Source: Planotetraspora silvatica (GTDB taxonomy: Bacteria > Actinomycetota > Actinomycetes > Streptosporangiales > Streptosporangiaceae). Taken from it: DNA of 64,000 nt. Shown piece after piece: positions 48,547 through 57,589 of this stretch. A program made the translations under genes and the position numbers. Location of the stretch: contig NZ_BOOQ01000027.1 in the NCBI RefSeq assembly GCF_016863315.1, positions 177,393 to 241,392 on the forward strand, written 5' to 3'. The number at the start of each line of letters is the position of its first letter. The first letter of the stretch is position 1. The notes under the pieces were generated by a model. That model was not told the origin of the DNA. It made no database searches and saw only the letters and a program-made list of their open reading frames with translations.

Positions 48547-49352
48547 GTGCGCTCCACCACGTAACAGCCGTCGGCCAGACCCGTCACCCGGGCGCCCTGC
48601 GCCATCATCCCGCCCAGCACCTCTCGTACGGCATGCCGCCAGGCCTTGGCAAGCCCCGGGTCCTGCTGACGAAGAGTCTCGATGTCCTCGGGGAGGGCCA
48701 CCAGCACGACACGCGCGTCCGTCGGCCCGACCATCGGCCGTCCCTGGTGCGACGCGACGCCGGCGACCGCGTCTGCCGGGACCTCCGGCCGGTACGGCCT
48801 GCCCTCGCAGGCCTCCACGACATGCGGATCGGTCAGCCGCCAGACGGCCAGCAGCCGGTCGGACTCGTCGCCCGCGTTGACGGCGTCGGTCATCGACCCG
48901 TAGAACTCCGGCAGGTACTCCTCGGGGCGGGCTGCCAGCTTCGCCAGGTTGAAATAGGCGTTGCGCCGTACCAGCGGGTCGTAGGTCCAGGTGATGACGT
49001 CGATTCCCCGGCTGAGCGCCCAGGCCCGCTGGTGGAGCTTCAGGGCGAACCCGGCGCCCCGCCGGACCGCGCCGGTGACGTGGGAATGCAGCACCTGGCC
49101 CACCGGGGCGGCAAAGAATCCCGCCGACGCCCCCACGAGGGTCGAGCCGTCGAACGCGCCCGCGACGTAGTTCCCGGCGTGGGACAGCGCCCGCAGCATC
49201 TCGACCGTGATGGGAGGGTCGGTGGGGTCGGGGTGCCAGATGTCGTCGAAGAGCCGCGCGACCTGTTCGAACGCGGGGATGTCATGCAGTTCGCAGAGCC
49301 GTACGCCGCTCCTGATCGCTGCGTCGGCGGCCTGCCGCGCGGGGGCGCTCAC
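48543..49352 (-). CDS. GNAT-family acyltransferase (COG3375-like)
   Basis: 269 residues. It carries a GNAT core in YVAGAFDGSTLVGASAGFFA, with the segment RRGAGFALKLHQRAWALSRG as the acetyl/acyl-CoA-binding helix, and an extended C-terminal half with WRLTDPHVVEACEG and DARVVLVALPEDIETLRQQ. The family is the one repeatedly found next to OSBS/N-succinylamino acid racemase, where it is a proposed or shown succinyltransferase. It overlaps both neighbours by 4 nt. The acyl donor is inferred from context. Confidence 0.78.
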   Translation of the reverse strand: MSAPARQAADAAIRSGVRLCELHDIPAFEQVARLFDDIWHPDPTDPPITVEMLRALSHAGNYVAGAFDGSTLVGASAGFFAAPVGQVLHSHVTGAVRRGAGFALKLHQRAWALSRGIDVITWTYDPLVRRNAYFNLAKLAARPEEYLPEFYGSMTDAVNAGDESDRLLAVWRLTDPHVVEACEGRPYRPEVPADAVAGVASHQGRPMVGPTDARVVLVALPEDIETLRQQDPGLAKAWRHAVREVLGGMMAQGARVTGLADGCYVVERT

Positions 49353-50467
49353 CGGGCACGCTCGCCGGAGAGCACGTGGGAGGTCAGCGCCGCGACCAGG
49401 CGCGCCCTGACGGGCATCTCCGCGACCACGACGTGCTCCCCCGGCGCGTGGGCACCTCCGCCCACGGCGCCGAGTCCGTCGAGCGTGGGACAGCCGACTC
49501 CCGCGGTGAAGTTGCCGTCGGAGCCGCCGCCCACCGAGACGCCGTCGAGCGATCCCATGCCGAGGTCGCCGGCGATCCGCCCGGCGACCTCGAAGAGCCC
49601 GGCCGAGGCGGCCGCGTCGAGCGGCGGACGGTTCGGGCCGCCGAGGAGCTCCAGCCGGGTACCCGGGGTCCGGGGGGTCAGGGCGCGCATCAGCTCGTCC
49701 ACCCGCGCCTGCGCGTCGGCGTCGGGGACACGGACGTCGATGGCGACCCTGCCGACGGCGGGAACAGTGTTCGTGCTGGTCCCCGCGGACATCAGCGTCG
49801 GCGTCACCGAGACCAGCCCGGCCTGTGAGGACGATTCGACGGCGTTCGCGATGTCGGTGATGGCGATGATCTGGTGGGCCAGCTCGACTCCGGCGTTGGC
49901 GCCCAGCTCGGGCTCGAGCCCCGCGTGGGCCGCCCTGCCGTGGACGACGAGCTCGTACCGGGAGACGCCCTTGCGCGCCGTCTTGAGCGCTCCGCCGTTC
50001 GCGCTGGCCTCCAGGACGAACGCCGCCTCGCAGCTCGCCGCGCTCGCCTCGATCAGCGGACGGGAGGTGGGAGAGCCGAGCTCCTCGTCGCCCACGATGA
50101 GGACGGTCACCCCGTCCGGTGAGGGCAGCGAGGCCAGCGCGTGGAAGAGCTGCACCAGGCCGGCCTTCATGTCGAAGACGCCCGGTCCCGTGGCGACGCC
50201 GCCGGAGACCGACCAGGGATGGTCGCGCAGCGAGCCGATCGGCCAGACGGTGTCGTGATGACCGAGCAGCAGCACCTTGGGCGTGCCGAACGACCAGCGC
50301 AGATGGGTGACTCCGCCGATCACCGTCGTCTCGGGCTCCGCCTGGAGCATCCGGGTCCCCAGCGCGGCGACCACCCGCGCGCTCCGCGCCACCGCGTCGT
50401 GGTCGCTCGAGTACGACTCGCAGACGACGAGCTCCTCGAGATCGGCCAGCATGCCGTCGAGGTTCAC
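49349..50467 (-). CDS. M20 family metallopeptidase (deacylase)
   Basis: About 372 residues from a GTG at 50467. The zinc motifs are LLLGHHDTVWP (His, Asp), DMKAGLVQL (Asp/Gly) and VGDEELGSP (Glu pair). The dimerisation domain lies between residues 175 and 290, with GRAAHAGLEP, and GGGSDGNF follows. M20 enzymes remove acyl groups from N-acyl amino acids. In this operon it is a candidate N-succinyl-L-amino acid desuccinylase. It overlaps the dipeptidase by 4 nt (50464-50467). Confidence 0.87.
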   Translation of the reverse strand: MNLDGMLADLEELVVCESYSSDHDAVARSARVVAALGTRMLQAEPETTVIGGVTHLRWSFGTPKVLLLGHHDTVWPIGSLRDHPWSVSGGVATGPGVFDMKAGLVQLFHALASLPSPDGVTVLIVGDEELGSPTSRPLIEASAASCEAAFVLEASANGGALKTARKGVSRYELVVHGRAAHAGLEPELGANAGVELAHQIIAITDIANAVESSSQAGLVSVTPTLMSAGTSTNTVPAVGRVAIDVRVPDADAQARVDELMRALTPRTPGTRLELLGGPNRPPLDAAASAGLFEVAGRIAGDLGMGSLDGVSVGGGSDGNFTAGVGCPTLDGLGAVGGGAHAPGEHVVVAEMPVRARLVAALTSHVLSGERAR

Positions 50468-51513
50468 CGGCCGCCCCGCCCCAGCTCGGCGCGGAACAGG
50501 CGCATCACGTTGCCGCCGACGATCTTGACGATCTCGTCGTCGGAGAAGCCGTGCTTCAGCAGGGACTCGGTCACCAGCGGCAGACCCCGGGGACCCTCGA
50601 GGCCGGGGATGGCCGCCATCGCGTCGATCTCGCTGTAGCTGAAGCCCTCGCAGCACGGCGGGGTCAGGTCGAGATGGACTTCCCGCATGAAGTCGGGCCC
50701 GAGGCCGACGTGGTCGATCCCCGCGACACCCGCGACGTGCTCGATGTGATCGACCAGGTGGTCGATCGTGGCGGCGCGGGCGTCCATGGTCAGGAACGCC
50801 GCCAGGAAGTTCACGCAGACCACGCCGCCGCCGGAGGCGATGGCGCGAAGCTGGTCGTCGGTCAGGTTGCGGTGGTGGTCGCGCAGCGCGCGTGCGGAGG
50901 AATGGGTGGCGATCACCGGCCGGGCGGCGAGCTCGAGGACGTGCCCGACGCCGGAGGCGCCCAGGTGGGAGACGTCGAAGATCATGCCGAGCCGTTCCAT
51001 CTCCTGGAGGGCCTCGACGCCGTGGCTGGTCAGCCTCGATCCGGTGCCGTCCTGTCCGCTGCCGTCAGCGAGAGCCGTACGGCCCCAGTGGGCGATGGAG
51101 GCGACGCGGACGCCGAGCCGGTGCACCGTCGAGATCAGCTCCACGGACGCGTCGAGGCCGGGCATGCTCTCCATGGCGAGCACCAGGGCGATCTTGCCGA
51201 GGGCGAGTGCCTCGTCGATCTGGGCGCCGTCAAGGCAGATCCGCACCGCGTCGGCGTTGCCCTCGGCCAGCATGTGGGCGCACTCGATCATGCGGAGCGT
51301 CTGGCGCAGCGCCCCCTCCGGGCGGTACGCGTCGTCGATGAACACCGGGAGGACCTGGACGTCGACGCCGCCGTCGGTCAGCTGGGGCAGCCACTGTTCA
51401 CGGAAGAAGGAGGCCCACTGCCGCGGCGGCCGGGCGGAGACCGCCATCAGGAGATCGTTGTGCGTGTCTGCGACGACCGCGTCCCTGTGGATGTCGTGCT
51501 GGTCAACGGACAC
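50464..51513 (-). CDS. Membrane-dipeptidase-like M19 peptidase
   Basis: About 349 residues from a GTG at 51513 preceded by GGGAGG. The zinc ligands lie in VVADTHNDLLM (His-x-Asp), FDVSHLGASG (His) and ATHSSARALRDHHRN (His). VGLGPDFMRE corresponds to the late conserved Asp region. Related enzymes cleave dipeptides, including those with a C-terminal D-residue. As the first gene of the operon it may supply D-amino acids to the later genes. No signal peptide is seen, so it is probably cytoplasmic. Confidence 0.88.
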   Translation of the reverse strand: MSVDQHDIHRDAVVADTHNDLLMAVSARPPRQWASFFREQWLPQLTDGGVDVQVLPVFIDDAYRPEGALRQTLRMIECAHMLAEGNADAVRICLDGAQIDEALALGKIALVLAMESMPGLDASVELISTVHRLGVRVASIAHWGRTALADGSGQDGTGSRLTSHGVEALQEMERLGMIFDVSHLGASGVGHVLELAARPVIATHSSARALRDHHRNLTDDQLRAIASGGGVVCVNFLAAFLTMDARAATIDHLVDHIEHVAGVAGIDHVGLGPDFMREVHLDLTPPCCEGFSYSEIDAMAAIPGLEGPRGLPLVTESLLKHGFSDDEIVKIVGGNVMRLFRAELGRGGR

Positions 51514-51585
51514 GTCGGTGCCTCCCTTGCAGCGTGGTGTCACATGGACGTTACCTCGGTTTGCCGTTCTCGATAGTCTGCGCGG

Positions 51586-52422
51586 ATGCCAACCTGCTCT
51601 CTCGCCGAGGTCGTCGCCGAACTCGAGGCGCGGTACGACCCGGCCTGGGCCGAAACCTGGGACGCGGTGGGGCTCGTCTGCGGCGATCCCGCGCTGACCG
51701 TACGGAAGATCCTTTTCGCGGTGGACCCGGTGGCGGCGGTGGTCGACGAGGCGCTCGAATGGGGCGCCGACCTGATCGTCACGCACCACCCCCTCTATCT
51801 CCGGGGCACCACGACCGTCGCGGCGACCACCTTCAAGGGCCGGGTGATCCACCGGCTGATCAGGAACGACGTGGCCCTCTACACCGCCCACACCAACGCC
51901 GACGTCGCCAGCCCCGGGGTCTCGGACGCGCTCGCCCGGGCCGTCGGGCTGTCCTCCGAGCTGCGCCCGCTCCAGCCGTCGGCGGACGACCCGCGTCGCG
52001 GGCTCGGCCGGATCGGCAGGCTGCCGTCGCCCATGCCGCTGGGACGCTTCGCCGAGCTCGCCGCGGCCGGTCTTCCCCGTACGGCACTGCGCGTGGCCGG
52101 AGATCCGGAGCGTATGGTCGAGACCATCGCCGTGAGCGGGGGAGCGGGGGACTCGCTGCTGGGGGCGGCCCGGGACGCGGGAGCCGACGTGTTCCTGACC
52201 GCGGACCTGCGCCACCATCCGGCCAGCGAGCACATGGAGGCGGGCGCCGGGCCGGCGCTCATCGACGCCTCCCACTGGGCCACCGAATGGCCCTGGCTGG
52301 CCGATGCCGCCGGACATCTGACGTCGGCGCTGGCGGCCAGGGGCATTAATGTTGAGGCGCGTATCTCCCGCGTCGTCACGGATGTATGGACGACCACAGA
52401 CCTGGATCGAGGATGGGGATGA
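51586..52422 (+). CDS. Nif3-like dinuclear metal centre protein
   Basis: 278 residues. The metal-binding motif THHPLYLRG (His pair), TAHTNADVASPGVSDALA and the C-terminal TADLRHHPASEH and DASHWATEWP supply the conserved ligands. These proteins form hexameric rings with two metal ions and are proposed GTP cyclohydrolase or phosphatase-like. It is the first gene of a three-gene operon (Nif3, zinc-ribbon coiled coil, RNase H), a common actinobacterial set. It overlaps the next gene by 4 nt. Confidence 0.9.
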   Translation: MPTCSLAEVVAELEARYDPAWAETWDAVGLVCGDPALTVRKILFAVDPVAAVVDEALEWGADLIVTHHPLYLRGTTTVAATTFKGRVIHRLIRNDVALYTAHTNADVASPGVSDALARAVGLSSELRPLQPSADDPRRGLGRIGRLPSPMPLGRFAELAAAGLPRTALRVAGDPERMVETIAVSGGAGDSLLGAARDAGADVFLTADLRHHPASEHMEAGAGPALIDASHWATEWPWLADAAGHLTSALAARGINVEARISRVVTDVWTTTDLDRGWG

Positions 52423-53156
52423 AGGCCGCACCCGAAGCACAGAGGCGTCTGCTCGATCTTTCTGAGCTGGATGCGGGGCTCGACCGGCTGAGGCATCGCC
52501 GTCGCACCCTGCCCGAGCTCGCCGAGATCGAAGAGATGTCGAAGAGGCTCGCTCAGCTCGCCACCCAGGTGATCGCCGCCGAGACCGAGGCGGGCGACCT
52601 GTCGCGCGACCAGACCAAGGCCGAGTCCGACGTGGACGCCGTGCGGACCCGAGCCGAGCGTGATCAGAAGCGGCTCGACTCCGGCCAGGTGTCCTCGCCC
52701 AAGGATCTGGCGAGCCTCCAGTCCGAGATCGCCTCGCTCCACCGGCGCCAGAGCGACCTGGAGGAGGTCGTGCTGGAGATCATGGAGCGCCGTGAGGCCG
52801 TCGACGCCCAGGTCGCGTCGCTCAAGTCGGAGCGGGACGAGGTGACGGCCACGCTCGACGCCGCCGGAGACCGCCGTGACGCCGCGTTCGCCGAGCTCGA
52901 CAAGGAGGTCGCCGAGCTTCAGGGCAAGCGCTCCGGGATCGACGACATCCCGGCCGACGTGCTCAGCCTCTACGAGAAGCTGCGCGAGCAGTCCGGCACC
53001 GGAGCCGCGATGTTGCAGGGCAGCCGGTGCCTCGGGTGCCGCACCAGCCTGTCGATCGCCGAGCTCAACCGGATCCGGGCCGCCGGCCCGGACGAGGTGG
53101 TCCGCTGCGAGGAGTGCCGCCGGATCCTGGTCCGAACCCCCGAGTCCGGGCTGTGA
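52419..53156 (+). CDS. Coiled-coil protein with C4-type zinc ribbon
   Basis: About 245 residues. The first 180 residues form a long coiled coil (for example LRHRRRTLPELAEIEEMSKR and SLHRRQSDLEEVVLEIMER). The C-terminus holds the zinc ribbon with Cys-x2-Cys pairs in SRCLGCRTSLS and VVRCEECRRIL. Such proteins are proposed nucleic-acid-binding factors. The ATG at 52419 overlaps the Nif3 stop (ATGA); an ATG at 52413 is an alternative. It overlaps the RNase H gene by 4 nt. Confidence 0.85.
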   Translation: MKAAPEAQRRLLDLSELDAGLDRLRHRRRTLPELAEIEEMSKRLAQLATQVIAAETEAGDLSRDQTKAESDVDAVRTRAERDQKRLDSGQVSSPKDLASLQSEIASLHRRQSDLEEVVLEIMERREAVDAQVASLKSERDEVTATLDAAGDRRDAAFAELDKEVAELQGKRSGIDDIPADVLSLYEKLREQSGTGAAMLQGSRCLGCRTSLSIAELNRIRAAGPDEVVRCEECRRILVRTPESGL

Positions 53157-54304
53157 GCTCCTTCGTCGTCGAGGCCGACGGAGGGTCGCGGGGCAACCCC
53201 GGCCCCGCCGGGTACGGCGCGGTGGTGAAGGACTCCGACGGGCAGGTCGTCGCCGAGGCGGCCGAGTCGATCGGCACCGCGACCAACAACGTGGCCGAGT
53301 ATCGCGGGCTCATCGCCGGCCTTCAGGCACTGGGCGCCCTCGGGGCCGAGGGCGCCGCGGTCACGGTGCGGATGGACTCCAAGCTGGTCATCGAGCAGAT
53401 GGCCGGTCGCTGGAAGGTCAAGCACGAAGGACTGCGGCCGCTCGCGCTGGAGGCGGCGTCGCTCGCCCGGCGGTTCCGCGTGACGTGGACGTGGATCCCG
53501 CGAGAGAAGAACACCCACGCGGACCGGCTCGCCAACGAGGCCATGGACGCCGCGGCGCGGGGTGAGAAGTGGCAGGCCAAGACCATCTCTGCCACGGCCT
53601 CGGCCACCACGTCCGTGACGACGCGCGTCGAGTCCGCCACGACTTCGGAGGCCGGCGGCACCGGGTGGATGCCCCGGCCGGCCCTCAGGCCGACGTCCCT
53701 GATCCTCCTGCGGCACGGCGAGACTCCGTTGTCCGTGGACAAGCGCTTCTCCGGGCTGGGCGACCCGTCCCTCACCGCGGACGGCATGGCTCAGGCCGAG
53801 GCCGCCGCCACGCGGCTGTCGCGCAAGCCGTACGAGATCGAGGTGATCGTCAGTTCGCCGCTGACGCGCGCCCGGCAGACCGCCGAGGCCGCGGCCTGCC
53901 GTACGGGCCTCGCCGTGTCGGTGGAGGAGGACCTTCGCGAGACGGACTTCGGGGCGTGGGAGGGGCACACGTTCGCCGAGATCCAGAAGAAGTGGCCGGA
54001 CGACCTGGCGGCCTGGCTGGCGGACCCCGAGGTGGCTCCGCCTGGTGGCGAGAGCTTCGCCGAGACGGCCCGCCGGGTCGAGCGTGCGCGGGCGAGGATC
54101 ATCGAGGCGCACCAGGGCAGGACGGTCCTCGTGGTGTCGCACGTGACGCCGATCAAGCTGCTCGTCCGTTCAGCGCTCGAGGCCCCTCCGCAGGCCCTCT
54201 ACCGGATGCATCTCGACCTGGCCTGTCTTTCGGTGATCGACTACTACGCCGACGGTCCCGCCGTGATGCGCGCGTTCAACGACACCGCGCATCTTCAGAT
54301 GTGA
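53153..54304 (+). CDS. Bifunctional RNase HI / histidine (CobC-like) phosphatase
   Basis: About 383 residues from a GTG at 53153. The N-terminal 140 residues are RNase HI, with Asp in VVEADGGSRGNPG, Glu in NVAEYRGLIAGL, Asp in RMDSKLVIE and Asp in HADRLANEAMD. A Thr/Ser/Ala-rich linker follows, then a histidine phosphatase with LLRHGETPLS and the second His in VVSHVTPIK. It corresponds to the Mycobacterium tuberculosis Rv2228c architecture, where RNase H and alpha-ribazole-phosphatase activity are linked. It is followed by rnpB. Confidence 0.92.
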   Translation: MSSFVVEADGGSRGNPGPAGYGAVVKDSDGQVVAEAAESIGTATNNVAEYRGLIAGLQALGALGAEGAAVTVRMDSKLVIEQMAGRWKVKHEGLRPLALEAASLARRFRVTWTWIPREKNTHADRLANEAMDAAARGEKWQAKTISATASATTSVTTRVESATTSEAGGTGWMPRPALRPTSLILLRHGETPLSVDKRFSGLGDPSLTADGMAQAEAAATRLSRKPYEIEVIVSSPLTRARQTAEAAACRTGLAVSVEEDLRETDFGAWEGHTFAEIQKKWPDDLAAWLADPEVAPPGGESFAETARRVERARARIIEAHQGRTVLVVSHVTPIKLLVRSALEAPPQALYRMHLDLACLSVIDYYADGPAVMRAFNDTAHLQM

Positions 54305-54361
54305 GCCCAGAGCCGTCTGTGGCCGGGGCGAACCCATCGAGCCGCTAGGCTTGTACATACA

Positions 54362-54757
54362 GCGGACGAGTCGGCCGGGCGGCCGCGTCAGGGCCTTCGG
54401 GCCCTGCCGAGGAAGGTCCGGGCTCCACAGGGCAGGGTGGTCGGTAACGCCGACCCGGGGTGACCCGCGGGACAGTGCCACAGAGAGCAGACCGCCCCTT
54501 CGGGGGTAAGGGTGAAAGGGTGGTGTAAGAGACCACCAGCGCCCACGGTGACGTGGGCGGCTAGGTAAACCCCACCCGGAGCAAGGTCAAGAAGGGGCGC
54601 CTCCTCGGAGGCGTTCCGCGCGCGGCGTTCGAGGGCTGCTCGCCCGAGTCGCGCGGGTAGACCGCTTGAGGCCGTCGGCAACGACGGTCCTAGATGGATG
54701 GCCGCCGATCAGCTCCGGCTGATCACAGAACCCGGCCTACAGGCCGACTCGTCCGCT
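54362..54757 (+). ncRNA. rnpB: RNase P RNA, bacterial type A
   Basis: The catalytic RNA of RNase P, which matures tRNA 5' ends. The 5' strand GCGGACGAGTC pairs with the 3' strand GACTCGTCCGC to form P1. The conserved block GAGGAAGGTCCGGGCTCCAC lies near 54409-54428, AGAGAGCAGACCGCCCC- type text and GGTAAGGGTGAAAGGGTG near 54500 are family hallmarks, and AGGTAAACCCCACC is near 54565. About 396 nt. Its 3' end is the integration site of the island that follows. Confidence 0.93.
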
Positions 54758-54760
54758 GTT
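54726..54760 (+). repeat. attL-like 35-bp rnpB-tail repeat
   Basis: The last 32 nt of rnpB plus TT, from CAGAACCCGG to CGCTGTT, recur exactly at 62181-62215, and a truncated copy begins at 63983. Exact duplication of the 3' end of a structural RNA gene is the mark of tyrosine-integrase insertion, and an integrase gene lies just inside. Confidence 0.85.
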
Positions 54761-54806
54761 AAGTCCCTGACCTGCGCCTATGTGGCTACTTGAGGCTGCT
54801 GTTCCG

Positions 54807-55936
54807 TCAGCGCTGCGGTACGGCACCTCTACCGAGGTCTTCATCATCCGGAAACAGGTGCCCGTAGGTGTCCATGGTCTCGGCGATCGTGGCATGACCA
54901 AGACGCGTCTGGATGACCTACGGATTCAGGTTCGCCCGGATGGGGCTCGACGCGTAGAAATGCCTGAGGTCGTGAAAACGGGTTCCCCTAGGCAGGCCGG
55001 CTCTGGAGACAGGCGCCCGCCAACACGTCCCGAAATTCGACCGCTGGACCGGCCGGCCGGACCGATTGGTGACCAGCACCTCGTTGCACCTGTGCCGTAC
55101 TGCTGCATATGGGTCGTGATCTGCGCAAGCACGAGGTCATCCACGGGGAGAGTTCGTCTCGACGCCCTGGTCTTAAGCGGCGACAGCTTGGTGTTCTGCA
55201 TCTGCTCGTGGACATGGACGCGCCGACGTAGGAAGTCGACACGTGGTGCCGTCAGGCCAAGCGCCTCGCCCTCACGCAGACCGAGGCCAGCGCCGAGCCA
55301 GACCGCCAGTTGGTATCGCGGCGTGATGGCGTCGACGAGCGCGAGCACGGATGTCACCGGGAGAGGTTGCACAACGCGAGCTTCCACGCGGGGGAGTGGA
55401 ACGCGAGAGCAGGGGTTCGCTGGGATCACGCCATCGTCTACCGCGCTCTGCATCAGAGCGCGAAGGATGGCAAACACCGTTTGGACTGTGCTCGGCGCAA
55501 GGTCGGCAGAGACCTTAGCGACGAAAGCTTTCATGTCCGTACGAGTAAGTGAATTCATGCGCCGCTCACCCAGCAACGGATAAATGCGCGACCTCAAATG
55601 CGTTTCATAAGTGCTAACCGAGTTACCTCGCAAATGAACCTGAGAGGGAAACCATTTTTCTTCGCCGTATTCACGAAGCCTTACCTTTCCTTCGCGCGCA
55701 TCGACATAGATGCCGCGAAGGCGATCCGCCTCCATGGTGATGCCATGATTTTCATCATCGCTCTTACGAGCGAACGCCCTACCGGTCTCTTTGCCGTTCG
55801 GCCCCGTCCATAGCGCAAGCCATCTCTTGGCGTCCTTGCTTCCACTGTTATCGGGATGCCGATCCGTCTTCTGCTTGACCTGTTGACCGTCCGGCCCCTT
55901 CACAGTGCGGAACCACAGGTCACGTACACGAGCCAT
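54807..55936 (-). pseudogene. int: Tyrosine site-specific integrase, broken
   Basis: The first 280 residues are intact: an N-terminal Arm/SAM-like part, then GLGLREGEALGL with the first catalytic Arg and KTRASRRTLPVDD with the Lys. Near 55106 the frame slips; in another frame the protein continues with TNRSGRPVQRSNF and RGTRFHDLRHFYAS (the HxxR box). TAG at 54918-54920 then interrupts NLNP-VIQ, where homologues have Lys. The tail RLGHATIAETMDTYGHLFP, with the nucleophile Tyr, follows to a stop at 54807. One frameshift plus one nonsense codon suggest it is inactive. Sequencing error could explain either. Confidence 0.85.
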
Positions 55937-56124
55937 CAGGCCGCGTCCTGCTGCTGACGGAACCAGGCGAGCACGTCAGCTTCCAGGTAGCGGAGGTGGC
56001 GCCCGACCCGGGCTGATCTAGGACCGATACCCCGATGTCTCCACTGATAGAGAGTGGCCTTGGGAATGCCGAGGAAAGCCGCAACCTCTTCGGAAGTCCA
56101 GGTTCGTTCTGCGGTGGGATTCAC
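55936..56124 (-). CDS. xis: Excisionase-like (AlpA/MerR-type HTH) DNA-binding protein
   Basis: 62 residues. The HTH reads WTSEEVAAFLGIPKATLYQW followed by RHRGIGPRSARVGRHLRYLE, the standard small winged-HTH excisionase pattern of actinobacterial integrative elements. It binds near the attachment site to steer the integrase towards excision. The stop overlaps the integrase start (TGATG at 55936). It appears intact although the integrase is broken. Confidence 0.85.
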   Translation of the reverse strand: MNPTAERTWTSEEVAAFLGIPKATLYQWRHRGIGPRSARVGRHLRYLEADVLAWFRQQQDAA

Positions 56125-56165
56125 GGACTGTGCTCCATTCGAAATACCAGACGAACTAATGATGT

Positions 56166-56636
56166 TTGACGGTCCTAGTTCACGCAGCCACTAGCGCGTT
56201 ATTCGTGGCGAGTTGGTGGGCGAGTTCTTCGCGGCCGGCAGTGGCCGATCGGCTTGGAGTCTCGGCCAAGGCGAAGTCAGTCTTGCAACGCGAGAATGTG
56301 TTCTGGGCCGACGATGACCCCGTGCAGCGCGTCACGACCTACATTCCGTGGACGATCGCCAAGGGCACCGGCCTGCTCAAGGACGAGGTCCCGCACCAGT
56401 ACGGCATTCACGGGGTCTTTGAGGACAAGGGCCACACCATGAAGCACATCCGTGAGGAGATCAGCGCCCGGATGCCACGCGCCGAGGAAACCCAGCACCT
56501 ACGCCTGCCGCCCGGAGTCCCAGTGATCGATGTCTGGCACACCAGCGTCGACCAGGACGGCCAGCCGTACGAGGTCACCCGGTTCGTCATGCGCGCTGAC
56601 ATGACCGGCCTGCTCTACGACGTGCCCGTGGAATGA
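56166..56636 (+). pseudogene. GntR-family regulator remnant (UTRA domain only)
   Basis: About 156 residues with the UTRA ligand-binding domain: RLGVSAKAKSVLQRENVFW, DDPVQRVTTYIPWTIAKG, MPRAEETQHLRLPPGVPVI and WHTSVDQDGQPYEVTRFVMR. The GntR winged-helix that should precede it is absent; the first 30 residues are unrelated. Such regulators are typical of actinomycete integrative elements. It overlaps the transporter gene by 4 nt, so the DNA-binding part seems to have been lost when the int-xis pair moved in. It may be a pseudogene or a ligand-only protein. Confidence 0.7.
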
Positions 56637-57589
56637 CCCGCGTCCGCGCTGAGGGCTTACTCCGCGTGGGTGCGCTCGCCTTGATCTGGGGGAGTGGATT
56701 CCTCTGGATCAAGATTGCCCTACGTGGCTTCTCGCCTACTCAGGTCACCCTGATGCGCCTCGTCCTCGGCGCGCTCGTTCTGGTCATCGTGGTCTACGCC
56801 CAGGGGCGACGACTGCCCCGAGGTTGGAAGCTATGGGGACACCTCACGGTCGCAGCCCTGTTCGCTAACGCGGCGCCCTATCTGCTCTTTGTGATCGGAG
56901 AGCAGACCGTCTCATCATCGACGGCAGGCATCATCAACTGCACAACTCCTTTGTGGACGATGTTGCTCGCCTACACCATCGGTCATGACCGAGCGATCGG
57001 GGTTCGCCGAACGGCTGGCCTCCTGCTCGGATTCGCTGGAACAGTCGTGATCTTCACGCCCTGGTCCACGGGTACCCAGCTCATGACCTTCGGTGGATTC
57101 GCCTGCTTACTCGCCTCGGTGTGCTATGCGATCAGCTACCTCTACATGGATCGCTTTCTGGTTAACCGAGGCATGCCGCCAATCGCGCTCTCAGCCAGTC
57201 AGCTCACCGCCGCATCCGGACTTCTGCTCGCAAGCACACCTATCGATGGCATGCGTCCGATCATTGTCCGGCCGGATGCCCTGGTCCCGATCGTCATCCT
57301 CGGTGTACTCGGAACAGGAGTCGCGTACGTACTGAACTACCGGATCATCGAAGAGGACGGGGCAGTGGTCGGATCCGTGGTTACCTATCTGCTCCCAGTC
57401 GTCGCCGTCTCCCTTGGTTGGCTTGTCCTAGCTGAGAGGCCCACGGCCTTTACAGCCCTCGGAACGGGTACCGTCCTTGTCGGAATCACTCTCGCTCGCA
57501 TACGGTCCTCCAGTGATCACCTGGAACACCATCGGAGACCCCATTCCCGCCCTGGACGGCTTCGAGGCAAACGACCAGGGCGAAAGTGA
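56633..57589 (+). CDS. EamA/DMT family transporter
   Basis: 318 residues with about ten membrane helices in two EamA repeats. Examples are VGALALIWGSGFLWIKIAL, RLVLGALVLVIVVYAQG, GGFACLLASVCYAISYLYM and VTYLLPVVAVSLGWLVLAE with the family ending (PVVAVxLGWLxLxE). It likely exports a small metabolite or amino acid; the substrate is unknown. It overlaps the preceding fragment (56633-56636) and the following small gene. Confidence 0.87.
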   Translation: MTRVRAEGLLRVGALALIWGSGFLWIKIALRGFSPTQVTLMRLVLGALVLVIVVYAQGRRLPRGWKLWGHLTVAALFANAAPYLLFVIGEQTVSSSTAGIINCTTPLWTMLLAYTIGHDRAIGVRRTAGLLLGFAGTVVIFTPWSTGTQLMTFGGFACLLASVCYAISYLYMDRFLVNRGMPPIALSASQLTAASGLLLASTPIDGMRPIIVRPDALVPIVILGVLGTGVAYVLNYRIIEEDGAVVGSVVTYLLPVVAVSLGWLVLAERPTAFTALGTGTVLVGITLARIRSSSDHLEHHRRPHSRPGRLRGKRPGRK

